Source: Thermostichus sp047461615
GTDB taxonomy: Bacteria > Cyanobacteriota > Cyanobacteriia > Thermostichales > Thermostichaceae
Direction: 5' to 3'
Assembly: GCF_047461615.1 (NCBI RefSeq)
Contig: NZ_JANSHI010000003.1
Coordinates: 62,001 to 126,000, forward strand
DNA length: 64,000 nt
This document shows, piece by piece, positions 42,598 through 51,234 of the stretch. The notes under the pieces were generated by a model. The model saw only the letters and a program-made list of their open reading frames with translations. It had not been told where the DNA came from and did no database searches. Positions within the stretch are counted from its first letter, which is position 1. Each line of letters opens with the position of its first letter. A program made the position numbers and the translations under genes.

Positions 42598-43673
42598 AGC
42601 AGCAGGTGCTCGTAGCTGCGCTCAACGGCAGCCAATAGCTCTGCCTGACCCCAGCTAGCATACAGGCTACTGGCAATCGCTAGGCCGCCAGCCCCCACCC
42701 CCTCTTTGACATAGCCTCGCTCATAGGCTTGAAGAGAGGAGTAGCGACTCTGGGCAAAGCTTAGTTGGGTGGCCAAGAGGCAGACATTGCCCAACAGCTC
42801 CGCCAGAGCCACGGTGTTGCCAGAGGGATCCTCCGCCACCCAGCGGGTGGTGCCTACCACCACGTTTTCAGGGAGCCAGGGGATCCCTTCCTCTTCTCCC
42901 CAGCGCCGCATTAGGGCCAGCACTGCCAGCATTTGCGTTCCTCCCGCCAGCAGCACCGGCCCCCGCTGGGCGGCTGCCATGGCTAGCCCGGCGATGAAGG
43001 GTTGCACAGGATCCCCCACGGCAGCCACTACCTCTGGCGCAGGGGCAGTGGGGGAGAGATTGGCTAGACCCCGCTGGGCCAAGGCCAGCTTTTGGGCGTG
43101 GTTACAAACTGGATGGCTGCTGTTGACCATGCCGTTTGCCTGCCAGCCCAGCCCTAGCAGCACCGCCAGCGCTGTTGCAGTACCGCCGGCCACGCACTCT
43201 CCGACGACGCAGTAGCTGGCTTCCAGTTGGGATCCCCGCTCATACCCCTCCTGCCACAGGGATCTCACCTGCTCCGAGGACAAAGCCTGGCCGGTGCTCA
43301 GACAGCGGGCTGGCCCTCCCGAAGGCACCTTCTCTGCACCTGGCAAAGGCTCTAGCAGACCACAGTCGAACACGCGGCAGGGGATCCCTAGCTCGCTCAA
43401 GACAGCGCGGCTGATGACCACTGGCGAAGGATAGCCCTCGGGCGAGGTGGGCAAGCGGCAAGAACGGCCAGTCAGCAGCACCTCCCCATCAGCCAGGGCG
43501 GTGTAGCGCCGCAGAGAGGGCGTGGCGCCAGCAGCAGAGATGCCTGGAATAAGGGCTGTTTCCGTAAACCCCAGGCAGGCCAAAAACAGAGGTCGGGATC
43601 CCTGTACCCGTTGGCACCACTGCTGGGCCAAAGCCGGCTGAGTGTAAGCCTTAACACAGGGAAGGAGGAGCAT
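42546..43673 (-). CDS. CobT-like (UPF0284) nicotinate-nucleotide phosphoribosyltransferase family protein
   Basis: 375 residues of the UPF0284/TIGR00303 group, the CobT-like enzymes thought to activate lower-ligand bases for cobamides in archaea and cyanobacteria. Seen: VVGECVAGGTATALAVL, GDPVQPFIAGLAMAA and LLAGGTQMLAVLAL. No CobS/CobU partner is near. ATG 43673 follows AAGGAGGAG reading from the plus strand; an in-frame TTG is at 43679. Overlaps clpS 3' end. Confidence 0.8.
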   Translation of the reverse strand: MLLLPCVKAYTQPALAQQWCQRVQGSRPLFLACLGFTETALIPGISAAGATPSLRRYTALADGEVLLTGRSCRLPTSPEGYPSPVVISRAVLSELGIPCRVFDCGLLEPLPGAEKVPSGGPARCLSTGQALSSEQVRSLWQEGYERGSQLEASYCVVGECVAGGTATALAVLLGLGWQANGMVNSSHPVCNHAQKLALAQRGLANLSPTAPAPEVVAAVGDPVQPFIAGLAMAAAQRGPVLLAGGTQMLAVLALMRRWGEEEGIPWLPENVVVGTTRWVAEDPSGNTVALAELLGNVCLLATQLSFAQSRYSSLQAYERGYVKEGVGAGGLAIASSLYASWGQAELLAAVERSYEHLLLQAGSSGAIVRPSRSNC

Positions 43674-43797
43674 AGCCAATAATTACCTACAGGACGGGAT
43701 CCCGCACTGGCCAGAAGATAGCAACGCCTGCATTCCCCAAGGCAATCGGATAGGATAGGTATATCGAATGTCGTTTGTTGGGGGCAAGGGGAAAGCC

Positions 43798-44121
43798 ATG
43801 GGCTTCTTCGACTCGGAGATTGTTCAGGAAGAAGCTAAGCAACTGTTTCGGGATTTCCAAAACCTGATGCGACTTGGCGAGCGCTACGGTCAATTTGACC
43901 GGGAAGGCAAAAAAATCTTTATCCAGCACATGGAAGAGTTGCTGGAGCGCCAGCGCATTTTCATGAAGCGGCTGGAGCTTTCCGACGATTTTATGGCCCA
44001 ACTGACCATTAAGCAATTGCAAACCCAACTGGGGGGGTTAGGGCTCTCTCTTAGCCAAATGTTTGACCAAATGCACCAAACCCTGGAGCGCATGAAAGCT
44101 GAAGCCGACGCTGAGCGCTGA
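43798..44121 (+). CDS. DUF1825 family protein
   Basis: 107-residue, wholly helical cyanobacterial protein: MGFFDSEIVQEEAKQLF, LFRDFQNL and HMEELLERQRIFMKRLELSDD. Function unknown. ATG 43798 has AAGGGGAAAG upstream and matches family starts; the frame is open from 43768. Followed 31 bp later by the Fur-type regulator, suggesting an operon. Confidence 0.85.
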   Translation: MGFFDSEIVQEEAKQLFRDFQNLMRLGERYGQFDREGKKIFIQHMEELLERQRIFMKRLELSDDFMAQLTIKQLQTQLGGLGLSLSQMFDQMHQTLERMKAEADAER

Positions 44122-44152
44122 CTCTCCCAGTAACCCCCAAGGGAAAAGGCTC

Positions 44153-44569
44153 ATGTCCTCCTCCCGCCAGACCCGCAACCGCAAATTGATCCTGGAGGTG
44201 TTGGAGCAAAGCGAGCGGCCCCTCTCGGCCCAAGAGATTTTCCTGAAGCTGCGCAATGCCAACCACACGGTGGGCTTGGCCACTGTCTATCGGGTCTTGG
44301 AGGCGCTGCGCAACGAGGGCAAGCTGCAGGCCGTCCACTTGGGGGATCAGCAAACCTACTACCAGCTTCTGCCCAGCAACGGCCACAGTCGCCATCACCT
44401 GATCTGCACCGAATGTCGGCGGGTGGTGCCTCTGCCAGATTGTCCCGTGGGGGATCTGGAGGAGCAGCTTGCTAGCCGTTACCAATTTGTTATCGAGTAC
44501 CATGTGCTTGACTTCTACGGCATCTGCGCCGAATGCCGTGGAGGGAGCAGGCCCAACCCCGATTGCTAG
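44153..44569 (+). CDS. Fur-family metalloregulator (Zur/PerR-like)
   Basis: 138 residues. Winged helix with AQEIFLKLR and VGLATVYRVLEALRNEGKL (recognition helix), then the dimer domain with the regulatory His-rich HSRHHLICTEC, and structural zinc Cys pairs CTEC and CAEC. The LPDCPV stretch resembles cyanobacterial Zur/FurB, so zinc is a likely signal. Zur partners (znuA, etc.) are not in the window. Could be PerR. Confidence 0.85.
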   Translation: MSSSRQTRNRKLILEVLEQSERPLSAQEIFLKLRNANHTVGLATVYRVLEALRNEGKLQAVHLGDQQTYYQLLPSNGHSRHHLICTECRRVVPLPDCPVGDLEEQLASRYQFVIEYHVLDFYGICAECRGGSRPNPDC

Positions 44570-44598
44570 TCATCTTCTTGCCTTGAGGCCAAGCCACA

Positions 44599-45102
44599 AT
44601 GATGAGCTATCTCTGGACGGTGTTGATTGGGTTGGCAGGCGCCTTGATTGCAGTCAAGCTGAGGCTGCCAGCAGGAGCTCTAGTAGGCTCGATGGTGGCA
44701 GTCGGCTTGGTCAATGTCTGGGGGGCCATCCCAATTCCCACTCCTCCACCTGGAATCCGCTTTGTCCTGCAGGTGATACTGGGTATTCTCTTGGGCAGTA
44801 AGCTTACCGCCGAGACATTGCTCGCCCTCAAGGATCTGTGGCGGCCAGCCCTAGTGTGTACCGTGATTGCGGTGAGCACCGGCGTTCTATCGGGGTTTTT
44901 GATCTCCCGCTGGTTGGGGATCGAGCGCCTTACTGCCATCTTGGGCACGGCCCCAGGGGGTATCTCTGATATGAGCTTAATTGCCCTGGACATGGGGGCC
45001 CAGGCCAGCACGGTGGTAGTTATGCACCTAGCTCGTCTAATTAGCGTCATCGTGGTCGTCCCCTGGGTGGTGCGGCTGCTGATTCAGCCAGGTACGAGCT
45101 AG
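44599..45102 (+). CDS. AbrB-family (ammonia monooxygenase-like) membrane protein, single unit
   Basis: 167 residues, about five hydrophobic segments, with the AbrB duplication pattern: KLRLPAGALVGSMVAVG at the start and LGTAPGGISDMSLIALDMGA near the end. Full AbrB proteins contain two such units; this one has only one. Membrane protein of unknown function, not related to real ammonia monooxygenase. Confidence 0.78.
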   Translation: MMSYLWTVLIGLAGALIAVKLRLPAGALVGSMVAVGLVNVWGAIPIPTPPPGIRFVLQVILGILLGSKLTAETLLALKDLWRPALVCTVIAVSTGVLSGFLISRWLGIERLTAILGTAPGGISDMSLIALDMGAQASTVVVMHLARLISVIVVVPWVVRLLIQPGTS

Positions 45103-45177
45103 GAAAGTCCTCGGAGGGGAGAGGGGGAGTGGGCTAGACTAGGGGTCGATACAGAACTTCACAACCGCACCGCCATC

Positions 45178-45867
45178 TTGGAACTTTTTCCCCCTCTCTC
45201 CATCGACCATGCCTCTGGGGCAGTATCCCCTTGGCCCTCGGCTGGCTCTGCCAAGGAGACTTTCCTAGGCAACATGGGTCAAGCCGAGTGGTGGCCGCTG
45301 CGGTTGCAGTGGCAGGGAGAGGCTGACCCCCTTCAGCCGGAGCTGCTAGGGGTGGATCCCTTGTTGCGGGTGTTGCTGCTGGGGGATGGCTTGACCACTC
45401 GCAATCTGGCCACTCTGACCCTGGAACCAATTCAGGCCCATCTGTTAGATACGGCCCAGGTCGAGCTACTGGCCGAGCAAAGCGCTGTCCCCAAGTCCAT
45501 GCCACAACTGGCTAAGGATCTGGCGCGGCTGGGATCTCCCTTGATGCGGCGGCGGGTTTGGCTGGGCGGAGCGGCCTCGCAACAGCCCTTGCTCTATGCC
45601 ACCTCTTGGTGGAACGCGGAACATCTGGCTCAATACTTGCCCCATCCCGATTTGCCCATCGGCCAGAATCTAATCCAAGAAAAACTGGAGACCTTTCGCG
45701 AGGTGCGTCGCCTCTACTACGGCGAAGCCGAGCCCATTGCCCGGCTGCTCAACTGTCCTGGCCCTTTCTGGGCTAGGCATTATCTTTTGCTGCACCGAGG
45801 CCAACCTTTGACGGTTATTTACGAAGTTTTCTCCTCGCGCCTAGGGGCCAAGTTTTTGACTGGCTAG
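45178..45867 (+). CDS. UbiC-like chorismate pyruvate-lyase (DUF98)
   Basis: Removes pyruvate from chorismate to make 4-hydroxybenzoate, the head-group precursor of plastoquinone in cyanobacteria. About 229 residues. Seen: LLGDGLTTRNLATL, MRRRVWLGG and the C-terminal VIYEVFSSRL. Start TTG 45178 gives a long leader; ATG 45274 is an alternative. The last 66 coding bases are repeated after the N gap at 45979-46044, an assembly effect rather than a second gene. Confidence 0.7.
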   Translation: MELFPPLSIDHASGAVSPWPSAGSAKETFLGNMGQAEWWPLRLQWQGEADPLQPELLGVDPLLRVLLLGDGLTTRNLATLTLEPIQAHLLDTAQVELLAEQSAVPKSMPQLAKDLARLGSPLMRRRVWLGGAASQQPLLYATSWWNAEHLAQYLPHPDLPIGQNLIQEKLETFREVRRLYYGEAEPIARLLNCPGPFWARHYLLLHRGQPLTVIYEVFSSRLGAKFLTG

Positions 45868-45878
45868 GGCAAATCCAA
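45802..45878 (+). repeat. 77-bp sequence left of the gap, identical to 45979-46055
   Basis: Identical base for base to the 77 bp immediately after the run of N. It covers the 3' end of the UbiC-like gene plus its stop. Best read as the same locus present at the ends of two contigs. Confidence 0.95.
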
Positions 45879-45978
45879 NNNNNNNNNNNNNNNNNNNNNN
45901 NNNNNNNNNNNNNNNNNNNNNNNNNNNNNNNNNNNNNNNNNNNNNNNNNNNNNNNNNNNNNNNNNNNNNNNNNNNNNN
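45879..45978. other. 100-N assembly gap
   Basis: Exactly 100 N, a scaffold placeholder of unknown length. The flanks are identical 77-bp sequences, so the contigs overlap and the true gap is probably absent. Confidence 0.99.
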
Positions 45979-46055
45979 CAACCTTTGACGGTTATTTACG
46001 AAGTTTTCTCCTCGCGCCTAGGGGCCAAGTTTTTGACTGGCTAGGGCAAATCCAA
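45979..46055 (+). repeat. 77-bp sequence right of the gap, identical to 45802-45878
   Basis: See the left copy. Contains a duplicate of the UbiC-like gene tail without the rest of the gene. Confidence 0.95.
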
Positions 46056-46156
46056 AACGCACGGCTGCCCTTGGTGCCGTTAGCCTGCTGCAGGTGGGTT
46101 TGGGTGAGCGGCTACTATGGAGCTGAGCAAAAAAGGGGCCCCAGAAGCAAAGGAGT

Positions 46157-47548
46157 ATGGCTTCAGAGCTTCCCGTTTTGCGCCAGCGGTATCAGCTGGA
46201 GCGGCGGCTGAGCAAGCGCAGCGGCAGACACACCTACCTGGCACGGGATCTCCTCACCTCAGAGCCAGTTGTGATCAAGCTGCTCCTGTTTGGGCCGGAT
46301 TTCAACTGGGACAATCTGAAGCTGTTTGAGCGGGAAGCCCAAGTCCTACAGACCCTCTCCCACCCAGCCATTCCCCGGTACCGCGATTGCTTTGAGATTG
46401 CTCTGAAAGGGGGGCGCGGCCTGGCGCTGGTGCAAAGCTACATCGAGGCTCCCTCCCTGCAGGAGTGGATGGAGCGAGGGCGGCGTTTTGCTGAGCCGGA
46501 GGTGCGCGACTTGGCGCAGAAGCTGCTACGCATCCTCATCTACCTCCACGAACTCCATCCGCCGGTCATCCACCGGGATCTCAAGCCCAGCAACATTCTG
46601 TTGGCAGCCGACGGGCAGGTGTACCTGGTGGATTTTGGCTCTGTGCAGGCTGCTGCCCCACGGGAGCAGGGATCCTACACTGTGGTGGGAAGCTACGGCT
46701 ACATGCCCCTGGAGCAATTTGGCGGCAGAACTGTGCCCGCCTCCGATCTCTACAGCCTGGGCGCCACGCTGATTCACCTGCTCACGGGCCAGCATCCGGC
46801 GGACTTGCCCCAGGAGGGATCCCGAATTGGGTTTGAGCAAGCGGTGCAACTGAGTCCACCTTTTCGCGACTGGCTGCGGTGGTTGACGGAGCCTCTGGTG
46901 GCGAATCGTCCCGCTTCCGCCCGGCAGGCCCTGGAGGCGCTGGAGCATTTGGATCGTCGTCCCGCCTTGATTCCCTCAGACGCAGCAGCAGTCCCTCCTC
47001 GACAGCCAGCAGGCAGCCGGATTCAACTGCACAAGTCCGAACAGACCTTTCAGGTGGTGATCCCGGCCCGGCAAACCGGTGTTTTGGCGTTGCTGCCTTT
47101 CGCCATCGCTTGGAACTCCGTCATCACCTTTTTCACGATCATATCGGTTGTGCCTGCGCCTTTTCCGGTCAATCTGGTGGTTGGCCTGTTCACCCTGCCC
47201 TTCTGGAGGGTGGGGTTGGGGATGGCGGGCGGGATCCTCTACGGTCTATTCGGCAAAGTCCACCTACGGATCGACACAGAATACATTCGCCTGGCTCACG
47301 AGGTGTTTGGCCTGAGGTTTCGCAATGTTCCCCCCAGTCGGCGATGGGATATTGACCGGCTAGAGCTGATCCCACGCCGTATCCGACGGGATTCCGATGG
47401 GAATCGGGTGGAGGTAAGCCCACAGTTGAACATCTGGGCAGGCATCCGCAAGTACGAGCTAAGAGATCTGCAGGAGCCGGAGTTGGAGTGGCTGGCCGCG
47501 GAGCTGAGCCGTTGGCTGAAGATCCCGGTTGAACGGCAGAAGGTGTAG
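46157..47548 (+). CDS. Ser/Thr protein kinase with C-terminal membrane domain
   Basis: 463 residues. Kinase domain about 11-275: the glycine loop is degenerate (LSKRSGRHTYLA), VIKLL carries the Lys, HRDLKPSN and DFGSVQ are intact, so activity is possible. Residues about 310-365 contain hydrophobic segments (VLALLPFAIAWNSVITFF and a second), followed by a basic domain (RLAHEVFGLRF). This architecture, kinase followed by membrane pair and beta domain, is frequent in cyanobacteria. AAAGGAG lies unusually close to the ATG. Substrate unknown. Confidence 0.85.
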   Translation: MASELPVLRQRYQLERRLSKRSGRHTYLARDLLTSEPVVIKLLLFGPDFNWDNLKLFEREAQVLQTLSHPAIPRYRDCFEIALKGGRGLALVQSYIEAPSLQEWMERGRRFAEPEVRDLAQKLLRILIYLHELHPPVIHRDLKPSNILLAADGQVYLVDFGSVQAAAPREQGSYTVVGSYGYMPLEQFGGRTVPASDLYSLGATLIHLLTGQHPADLPQEGSRIGFEQAVQLSPPFRDWLRWLTEPLVANRPASARQALEALEHLDRRPALIPSDAAAVPPRQPAGSRIQLHKSEQTFQVVIPARQTGVLALLPFAIAWNSVITFFTIISVVPAPFPVNLVVGLFTLPFWRVGLGMAGGILYGLFGKVHLRIDTEYIRLAHEVFGLRFRNVPPSRRWDIDRLELIPRRIRRDSDGNRVEVSPQLNIWAGIRKYELRDLQEPELEWLAAELSRWLKIPVERQKV

Positions 47549-47551
47549 TTG

Positions 47552-47863
47552 TCAATCCAAATAGGCGCTCAACTCCTGCTCCAATGTAGGCAGTTGCACC
47601 TCTCCCTGCTCCAGCTCTTCCAAATCTTCCAGTTGTTTGCGCAGGCGGGCAATCCGCTCTTGCAGGCACTCCTTGATGCCTTTGGCCCCCAGACTAAGGC
47701 AACTGCGGCAGATCTCGCCATAGATTTGGCCGCGGTCGTTGTAGACTACCGCCAGCAGCACCTGCTGCCCCTTCCTCTGGATAGGGGTGACCCATCCGCC
47801 GCAGATAATGCAGGGCACGCGGCCATTGCCCGCGTAAATGCTGCGTTCCCAAACAATTTTCAC
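47552..47863 (-). CDS. Zinc-ribbon-like small protein
   Basis: About 103 residues, not recognised. A CxxC pair (CIICGG) and a second (CRSC) suggest a zinc site; the C-terminal half is a Leu/Glu coiled coil (RIARLRKQLEDLEELE). GTG 47863 has GAGG upstream with 6-bp spacing and is preferred over GTG 47890. Convergent with the kinase gene, 3 bp apart. Confidence 0.55.
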   Translation of the reverse strand: MKIVWERSIYAGNGRVPCIICGGWVTPIQRKGQQVLLAVVYNDRGQIYGEICRSCLSLGAKGIKECLQERIARLRKQLEDLEELEQGEVQLPTLEQELSAYLD

Positions 47864-47985
47864 GCTCGGCCTCGCTAGACTTTTGCCCACCAGGATAAAA
47901 ACTGCAAGGGATCTCTTGTCAGCCTGGATCCCTCCCTCTCTCCCTCAAGGAGAGCAGTTGGGGATGACGGCAAGATCGCTGGTGT

Positions 47986-48282
47986 CTAGGCGTTGGGTTG
48001 GGCCGGCTGGCTAGGCTGGGAGCGATCGATGGTGCGGTAGGTGAGGCTGGCTGCTACCTCTAGGGCTTTGGCAGCGTCGCGGAAGTAAAACCCCAGCTCC
48101 TCATCTTTCTCAGTGCGGTTGGGCTTATTGAGCTTGGCCTTGAACTGCACATTGCAATACATGGCCAACCCCACCAAAACCTCGGACAAACCATGCTGGT
48201 TGATCAACCGTTCCAGATCCGTAAGCAGGCTTTTGATCAGGGCATTGGCTACCGGTTCTGGCAAACTGTCCAGGTCGTGCAT
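47986..48282 (-). CDS. Conserved-looking cyanobacterial hypothetical protein
   Basis: 98 residues, helical, with VANALIKSLLTDLERLI and HGLSEVLVGLAMYCN; the tail is Pro/Gln-rich. No motif recognised. ATG 48282 start. Stands alone. Confidence 0.5.
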   Translation of the reverse strand: MHDLDSLPEPVANALIKSLLTDLERLINQHGLSEVLVGLAMYCNVQFKAKLNKPNRTEKDEELGFYFRDAAKALEVAASLTYRTIDRSQPSQPAQPNA

Positions 48283-48583
48283 TGGGTTTCCTCAGCAAAC
48301 GAGATAGTAGTGGGATCCCGGTCCCTTACTCCTGATCTTCCCGCATCTTTTGGGGAATGCTCAACGCTGTTGCTAGCGCTTTGGCGTTTTCACTGAGGGC
48401 AAGGATTCCTGCAGGCGCTCCGCGCTGCCAGCAACAGTTCTGGGCCGAAGCCCAAGTACTCTTTTGAGTTGGCAGAGGCCATTTGTTATGATGGCAGAAA
48501 CCGTCCCGAAGAAGGGGGCTGGAAATCCGGTCTTTGGTCATGGAGACCCGTGCCGTTGGTCAAGCGTTCTCGGGAGGGCAGCA
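48283..48583. other. Intergenic region upstream of the phasin-like gene
   Basis: About 300 bp. An antisense frame at 48326-48541 ends in a plausible helical stretch (SENAKALATALSIPQKM) but has no conserved start; it is probably not a gene. The promoter at 48464-48492 lies here. Confidence 0.35.
48464..48492 (+). promoter_or_regulatory. Sigma-70-type promoter for the phasin-like gene
   Basis: TTGAGT (48464-48469), 17-bp spacer, TATGAT (48487-48492). Matches the consensus at 4 of 6 and 5 of 6 positions with ideal spacing. Start of transcription would be near 48499, giving a leader of about 85 nt to the TTG start at 48584. Confidence 0.65.
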
Positions 48584-48913
48584 TTGGACAATAGCAGTAT
48601 CTTACGTCAGCTCTTGCTCGTGGGCGTTGGCACCACTACGCTGCTAGCGGAGCAGTTGAAGAAGGCTGCCGATGAGCTGGTGCAAAAGGGGCAGCTTAGC
48701 TCAGAAGAGGCCTCTAACCTCCTCAACAACCTGCTCAACCAGGTGAAATCTGAACAGAGCAACCTGGAATCCTACGTGCAGCGGCAGGTGCGCAACGTTT
48801 TGCAGGACTTAGGTGTGCCTTGCCAGTCGGAAATGGACGAGCTGCGCGGGCGGTTGGATCGCCTGGAGCGACAAGTGCGCAACTTGGAGAACCAGCTCTA
48901 CCGCCGCTTCTGA
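48584..48913 (+). CDS. Phasin-like / PhaM-type coiled-coil protein
   Basis: 109 residues: a short hydrophobic patch (LLLVGVGTTTLLAEQL) then a long amphipathic helix (KKAADELV, EEASNLLNNLLNQV) and a terminal heptad LDRLERQVRNLENQLY. Resembles granule-associated phasin-like proteins. TTG start at 48584 is supported by GGGAGG 6 bp upstream and by the good promoter at 48464. Binding to polyhydroxyalkanoate granules is inferred only. Confidence 0.55.
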   Translation: MDNSSILRQLLLVGVGTTTLLAEQLKKAADELVQKGQLSSEEASNLLNNLLNQVKSEQSNLESYVQRQVRNVLQDLGVPCQSEMDELRGRLDRLERQVRNLENQLYRRF

Positions 48914-48961
48914 CCGTTAGCCAGTCTCTAAGCTGAGGCTGAAGTTCTCGCAAGAGTTTGC

Positions 48962-49567
48962 ATGGCAAGCGAAGTTTTAAGCATCACAGGCCGAGGGATC
49001 CCGCTGGTGGGCAATGACATTGACACCGACCGGATCATCCCGGCCCGCTTCCTCAAATGCGTCACCTTTGATGGCTTGGGCCAGCACGTGTTTGCTGACG
49101 ACCGCGCCCAAGCGGCTGGCCAGCACCCCTTTGACCTGCCTCAGTACCAGGGTGCGGAGATTTTACTGGTCAACGCCAACTTTGGCTGTGGCTCCAGTCG
49201 AGAGCATGCCCCCCAAGCCCTGGCCAAGTGGGGGATTCGAGCCCTCATTGGCGAAAGCTTTGCCGAGATCTTTTTCGGCAACTGCCTGACTCTAGGGATC
49301 CCCTGTGTCACAGCGCCTGCGAGCGTGATTCAAACTCTCCAAGAGGCAGTGGCCAGAAACCCAGAGCTCCTGTTAACACTGGATCTCCTCAACAAACAGG
49401 TGCGCTGGGAAGACAACGCCGCCGCCGTCGAGATCCCGCAGGGGGCTTGGCAGATGCTGGTGCAGGGCACTTGGGATGCCACGGCGCAGTTGCTAGCTGC
49501 CCGCAACCGCATTCAGGAGGTAGCTGCCTCTTTGCCTTACCTGCGATGGCAGCGAGGAGCCCGCTGA
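48962..49567 (+). CDS. leuD: 3-Isopropylmalate dehydratase small subunit
   Basis: Swivelling domain partner of LeuC that isomerises 2- to 3-isopropylmalate in leucine synthesis. 201 residues; VGNDIDTDRIIPARFL, NFGCGSSREHAP and ALIGESFAEIFFGNC. leuC is not in the window. The 3' end overlaps the methyltransferase start by 22 bp. Confidence 0.93.
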   Translation: MASEVLSITGRGIPLVGNDIDTDRIIPARFLKCVTFDGLGQHVFADDRAQAAGQHPFDLPQYQGAEILLVNANFGCGSSREHAPQALAKWGIRALIGESFAEIFFGNCLTLGIPCVTAPASVIQTLQEAVARNPELLLTLDLLNKQVRWEDNAAAVEIPQGAWQMLVQGTWDATAQLLAARNRIQEVAASLPYLRWQRGAR

Positions 49568-50637
49568 GCAGGTCGCTTTCCCCTGCTACCCACCAGTGGC
49601 TGGGCAGCGCTGACCCAAAGTTTCTGGATCTGGCAAGGCGGGAAATCGTGGCTGCGGATCCAGAGGCCGTCGTCCAGCTCCTTCCCGAGGCCACGGGGTT
49701 GATGTGGGTGTGCAGCCGGCGTTCCTTTGCCGACCTTGCCCAGAGCTGGCAGGCCAACCCACCTATTTTTTTGCGCCACATCTGTCCCATCCAGCGGGAG
49801 CTTTGGCTGGACGAGGGATCCCTGGCAGGACTCCGCCTAGATGAAGAGCTGCTGGCCGCCATCAACCCGGCCCTCAGCTTTTCCGTACAGACGCGCCTAT
49901 TTGGCAAGCTCAACTTCAAGCCCTTTCAGATCAACGAAGCCCTGGCAGCCCAGGTAGTGGCGGCAGTGGGATCGCCGCTGCAGGTCAGGGATCCCCAACA
50001 GGTGATCTCGGTGGTGATCCTGGCTAACTCGACAGGGATCCGAGTTTGGCTAGGCTTGTCGCTGGCTGAGCAAAACCTCTCCAACTGGGCGGGCGGCATC
50101 CATCGCTTCCGCCGCGATCCCGGTCAGATTAGCCGCTCTGAGTTCAAGTTGCTGGAAGCCATCCAGGTGTTCCACATCCCTTTGCAGCCAGGAGGGCGGG
50201 CTTTAGATCTGGGGGCAGCACCAGGGGGATGGTCGCGTATCCTGCGCCTCTACGGGCAGGAGGTAACAGCGGTGGATCCGGCGGCATTGGACGAGCGTCT
50301 CCACTCCGATGCCGGCATTTGTTACCATCGCCTCAGCGCTCAAGCCTACCTGGCCCGCTGTAGGGAGCGGTTTCACCTCATCCTCAACGACATGCGCCTG
50401 GATGGCCGCACCTCTGCCCACCTGATGACAGCCTTTGCCCCTCATCTGGAGCCAGAGGGGGCAGCCCTGATGACCTTAAAACTTCCCTCCCGCCGCCGCC
50501 TGCGGGTGCTGCAGCAAACGCTCGATATCCTAAGCAGTACCTTTGCCGTGGTGAGGGCACGCCACCTGTTCCATAACCGCAGCGAAGTCACCCTCTACTT
50601 GCGAAAGGGAGCTCAATCGGCGGTTTCCACTACCTGA
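49546..50637 (+). CDS. RlmM-like FtsJ-type SAM-dependent methyltransferase
   Basis: 363 residues. The SAM fold is clear: ALDLGAAPGGWSRIL, then VTAVDPAAL, and LNDMRLDG (catalytic Asp region), followed by LKLP. N-terminal 160 residues resemble the THUMP-like domain of RlmM, which 2'-O-methylates 23S rRNA C2498. The active-site K-D-K tetrad positions fit an FtsJ-type enzyme. ATG 49546 begins the conserved start. The final codons overlap the small gene at 50613 by 25 bp. Confidence 0.8.
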   Translation: MAARSPLSRSLSPATHQWLGSADPKFLDLARREIVAADPEAVVQLLPEATGLMWVCSRRSFADLAQSWQANPPIFLRHICPIQRELWLDEGSLAGLRLDEELLAAINPALSFSVQTRLFGKLNFKPFQINEALAAQVVAAVGSPLQVRDPQQVISVVILANSTGIRVWLGLSLAEQNLSNWAGGIHRFRRDPGQISRSEFKLLEAIQVFHIPLQPGGRALDLGAAPGGWSRILRLYGQEVTAVDPAALDERLHSDAGICYHRLSAQAYLARCRERFHLILNDMRLDGRTSAHLMTAFAPHLEPEGAALMTLKLPSRRRLRVLQQTLDILSSTFAVVRARHLFHNRSEVTLYLRKGAQSAVSTT

Positions 50638-50807
50638 ATTTCCCGGTGCAGCACCTTCTCGCGGATGGACTCTAGCAAGTGCAGCTCCTCGGGGGAGATT
50701 TTGCCATCGGAGCGGATAGCGCTGACGATTTGATCCAACTCAGTGCGGGTTAACTTCTTATCTTCTAGGGCCTGCTCTACTAGGGCCTGCAGTTGTGCAA
50801 ACTCCAT
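50613..50807 (-). CDS. Small helical protein (possibly TerB- or EF-hand-like)
   Basis: 64 residues: KLTRTELDQIVSAI and SDGKISPEELHLL resemble the acidic loop pattern of TerB or EF-hand proteins. Not recognised further. Convergent overlap of 25 bp with the methyltransferase gene. Confidence 0.5.
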   Translation of the reverse strand: MEFAQLQALVEQALEDKKLTRTELDQIVSAIRSDGKISPEELHLLESIREKVLHREIQVVETAD

Positions 50808-50940
50808 GGAATTGCTGCTCCTCTTGAGCGGCTCTCCTCACCCCCTCTACCCTATCCCCGTCAGCTCTGATCCCCGGCAAGCGCAAGATTCTCTTCAGGT
50901 ATCCTAAAGAGAAGATGAAACCGCAGGAGAGGAAGACCCT

Positions 50941-51174
50941 ATGGCTGGCCCGGATCCCCAAAGCTTTGAGCACGACTGCGCCACACTGTGCCGGGATGGA
51001 TGTGTCCTGGGCGAGGCCTGCCCCCACCGAGAGGCAGCCCGTCGAGCGGTGGACTTCATCATGAATACAGACTGGGAGACGCTCATGCGGCTTGCCGAGT
51101 CCAGGAACCTGCCCAAGACTCCTCCCCAGGAAGATCCCTTGCAGTTTTTGGAGAACTACCGCCTAGGCGGCTAG
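50941..51174 (+). CDS. Small cysteine-rich protein, function unknown
   Basis: 77 residues. Four Cys in HDCATLCRDGCVLGEAC followed by PHREAARRAVDFIM suggest a metal or Fe-S binding knuckle. AGGAGAGGAAG upstream of ATG 50941 is a strong ribosome site, supporting a real gene. The C-terminal Pro-rich stretch is disordered. Confidence 0.55.
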   Translation: MAGPDPQSFEHDCATLCRDGCVLGEACPHREAARRAVDFIMNTDWETLMRLAESRNLPKTPPQEDPLQFLENYRLGG

Positions 51175-51234
51175 TCCCTGCCCAGCCTCCAGGTGCCGCG
51201 GCTCATAATAAACGTAGTGGGATCCTTGGGCTCT

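Noticed and set aside
48326..48541. 71-residue minus-strand frame
   Set aside because: Overlaps the promoter of the phasin-like gene, no conserved start or motif.
49228..49545. Upstream extension of the RlmM-like methyltransferase
   Set aside because: Overlaps leuD in another frame and encodes low-complexity Arg/Gly sequence; the ATG at 49546 fits the family.
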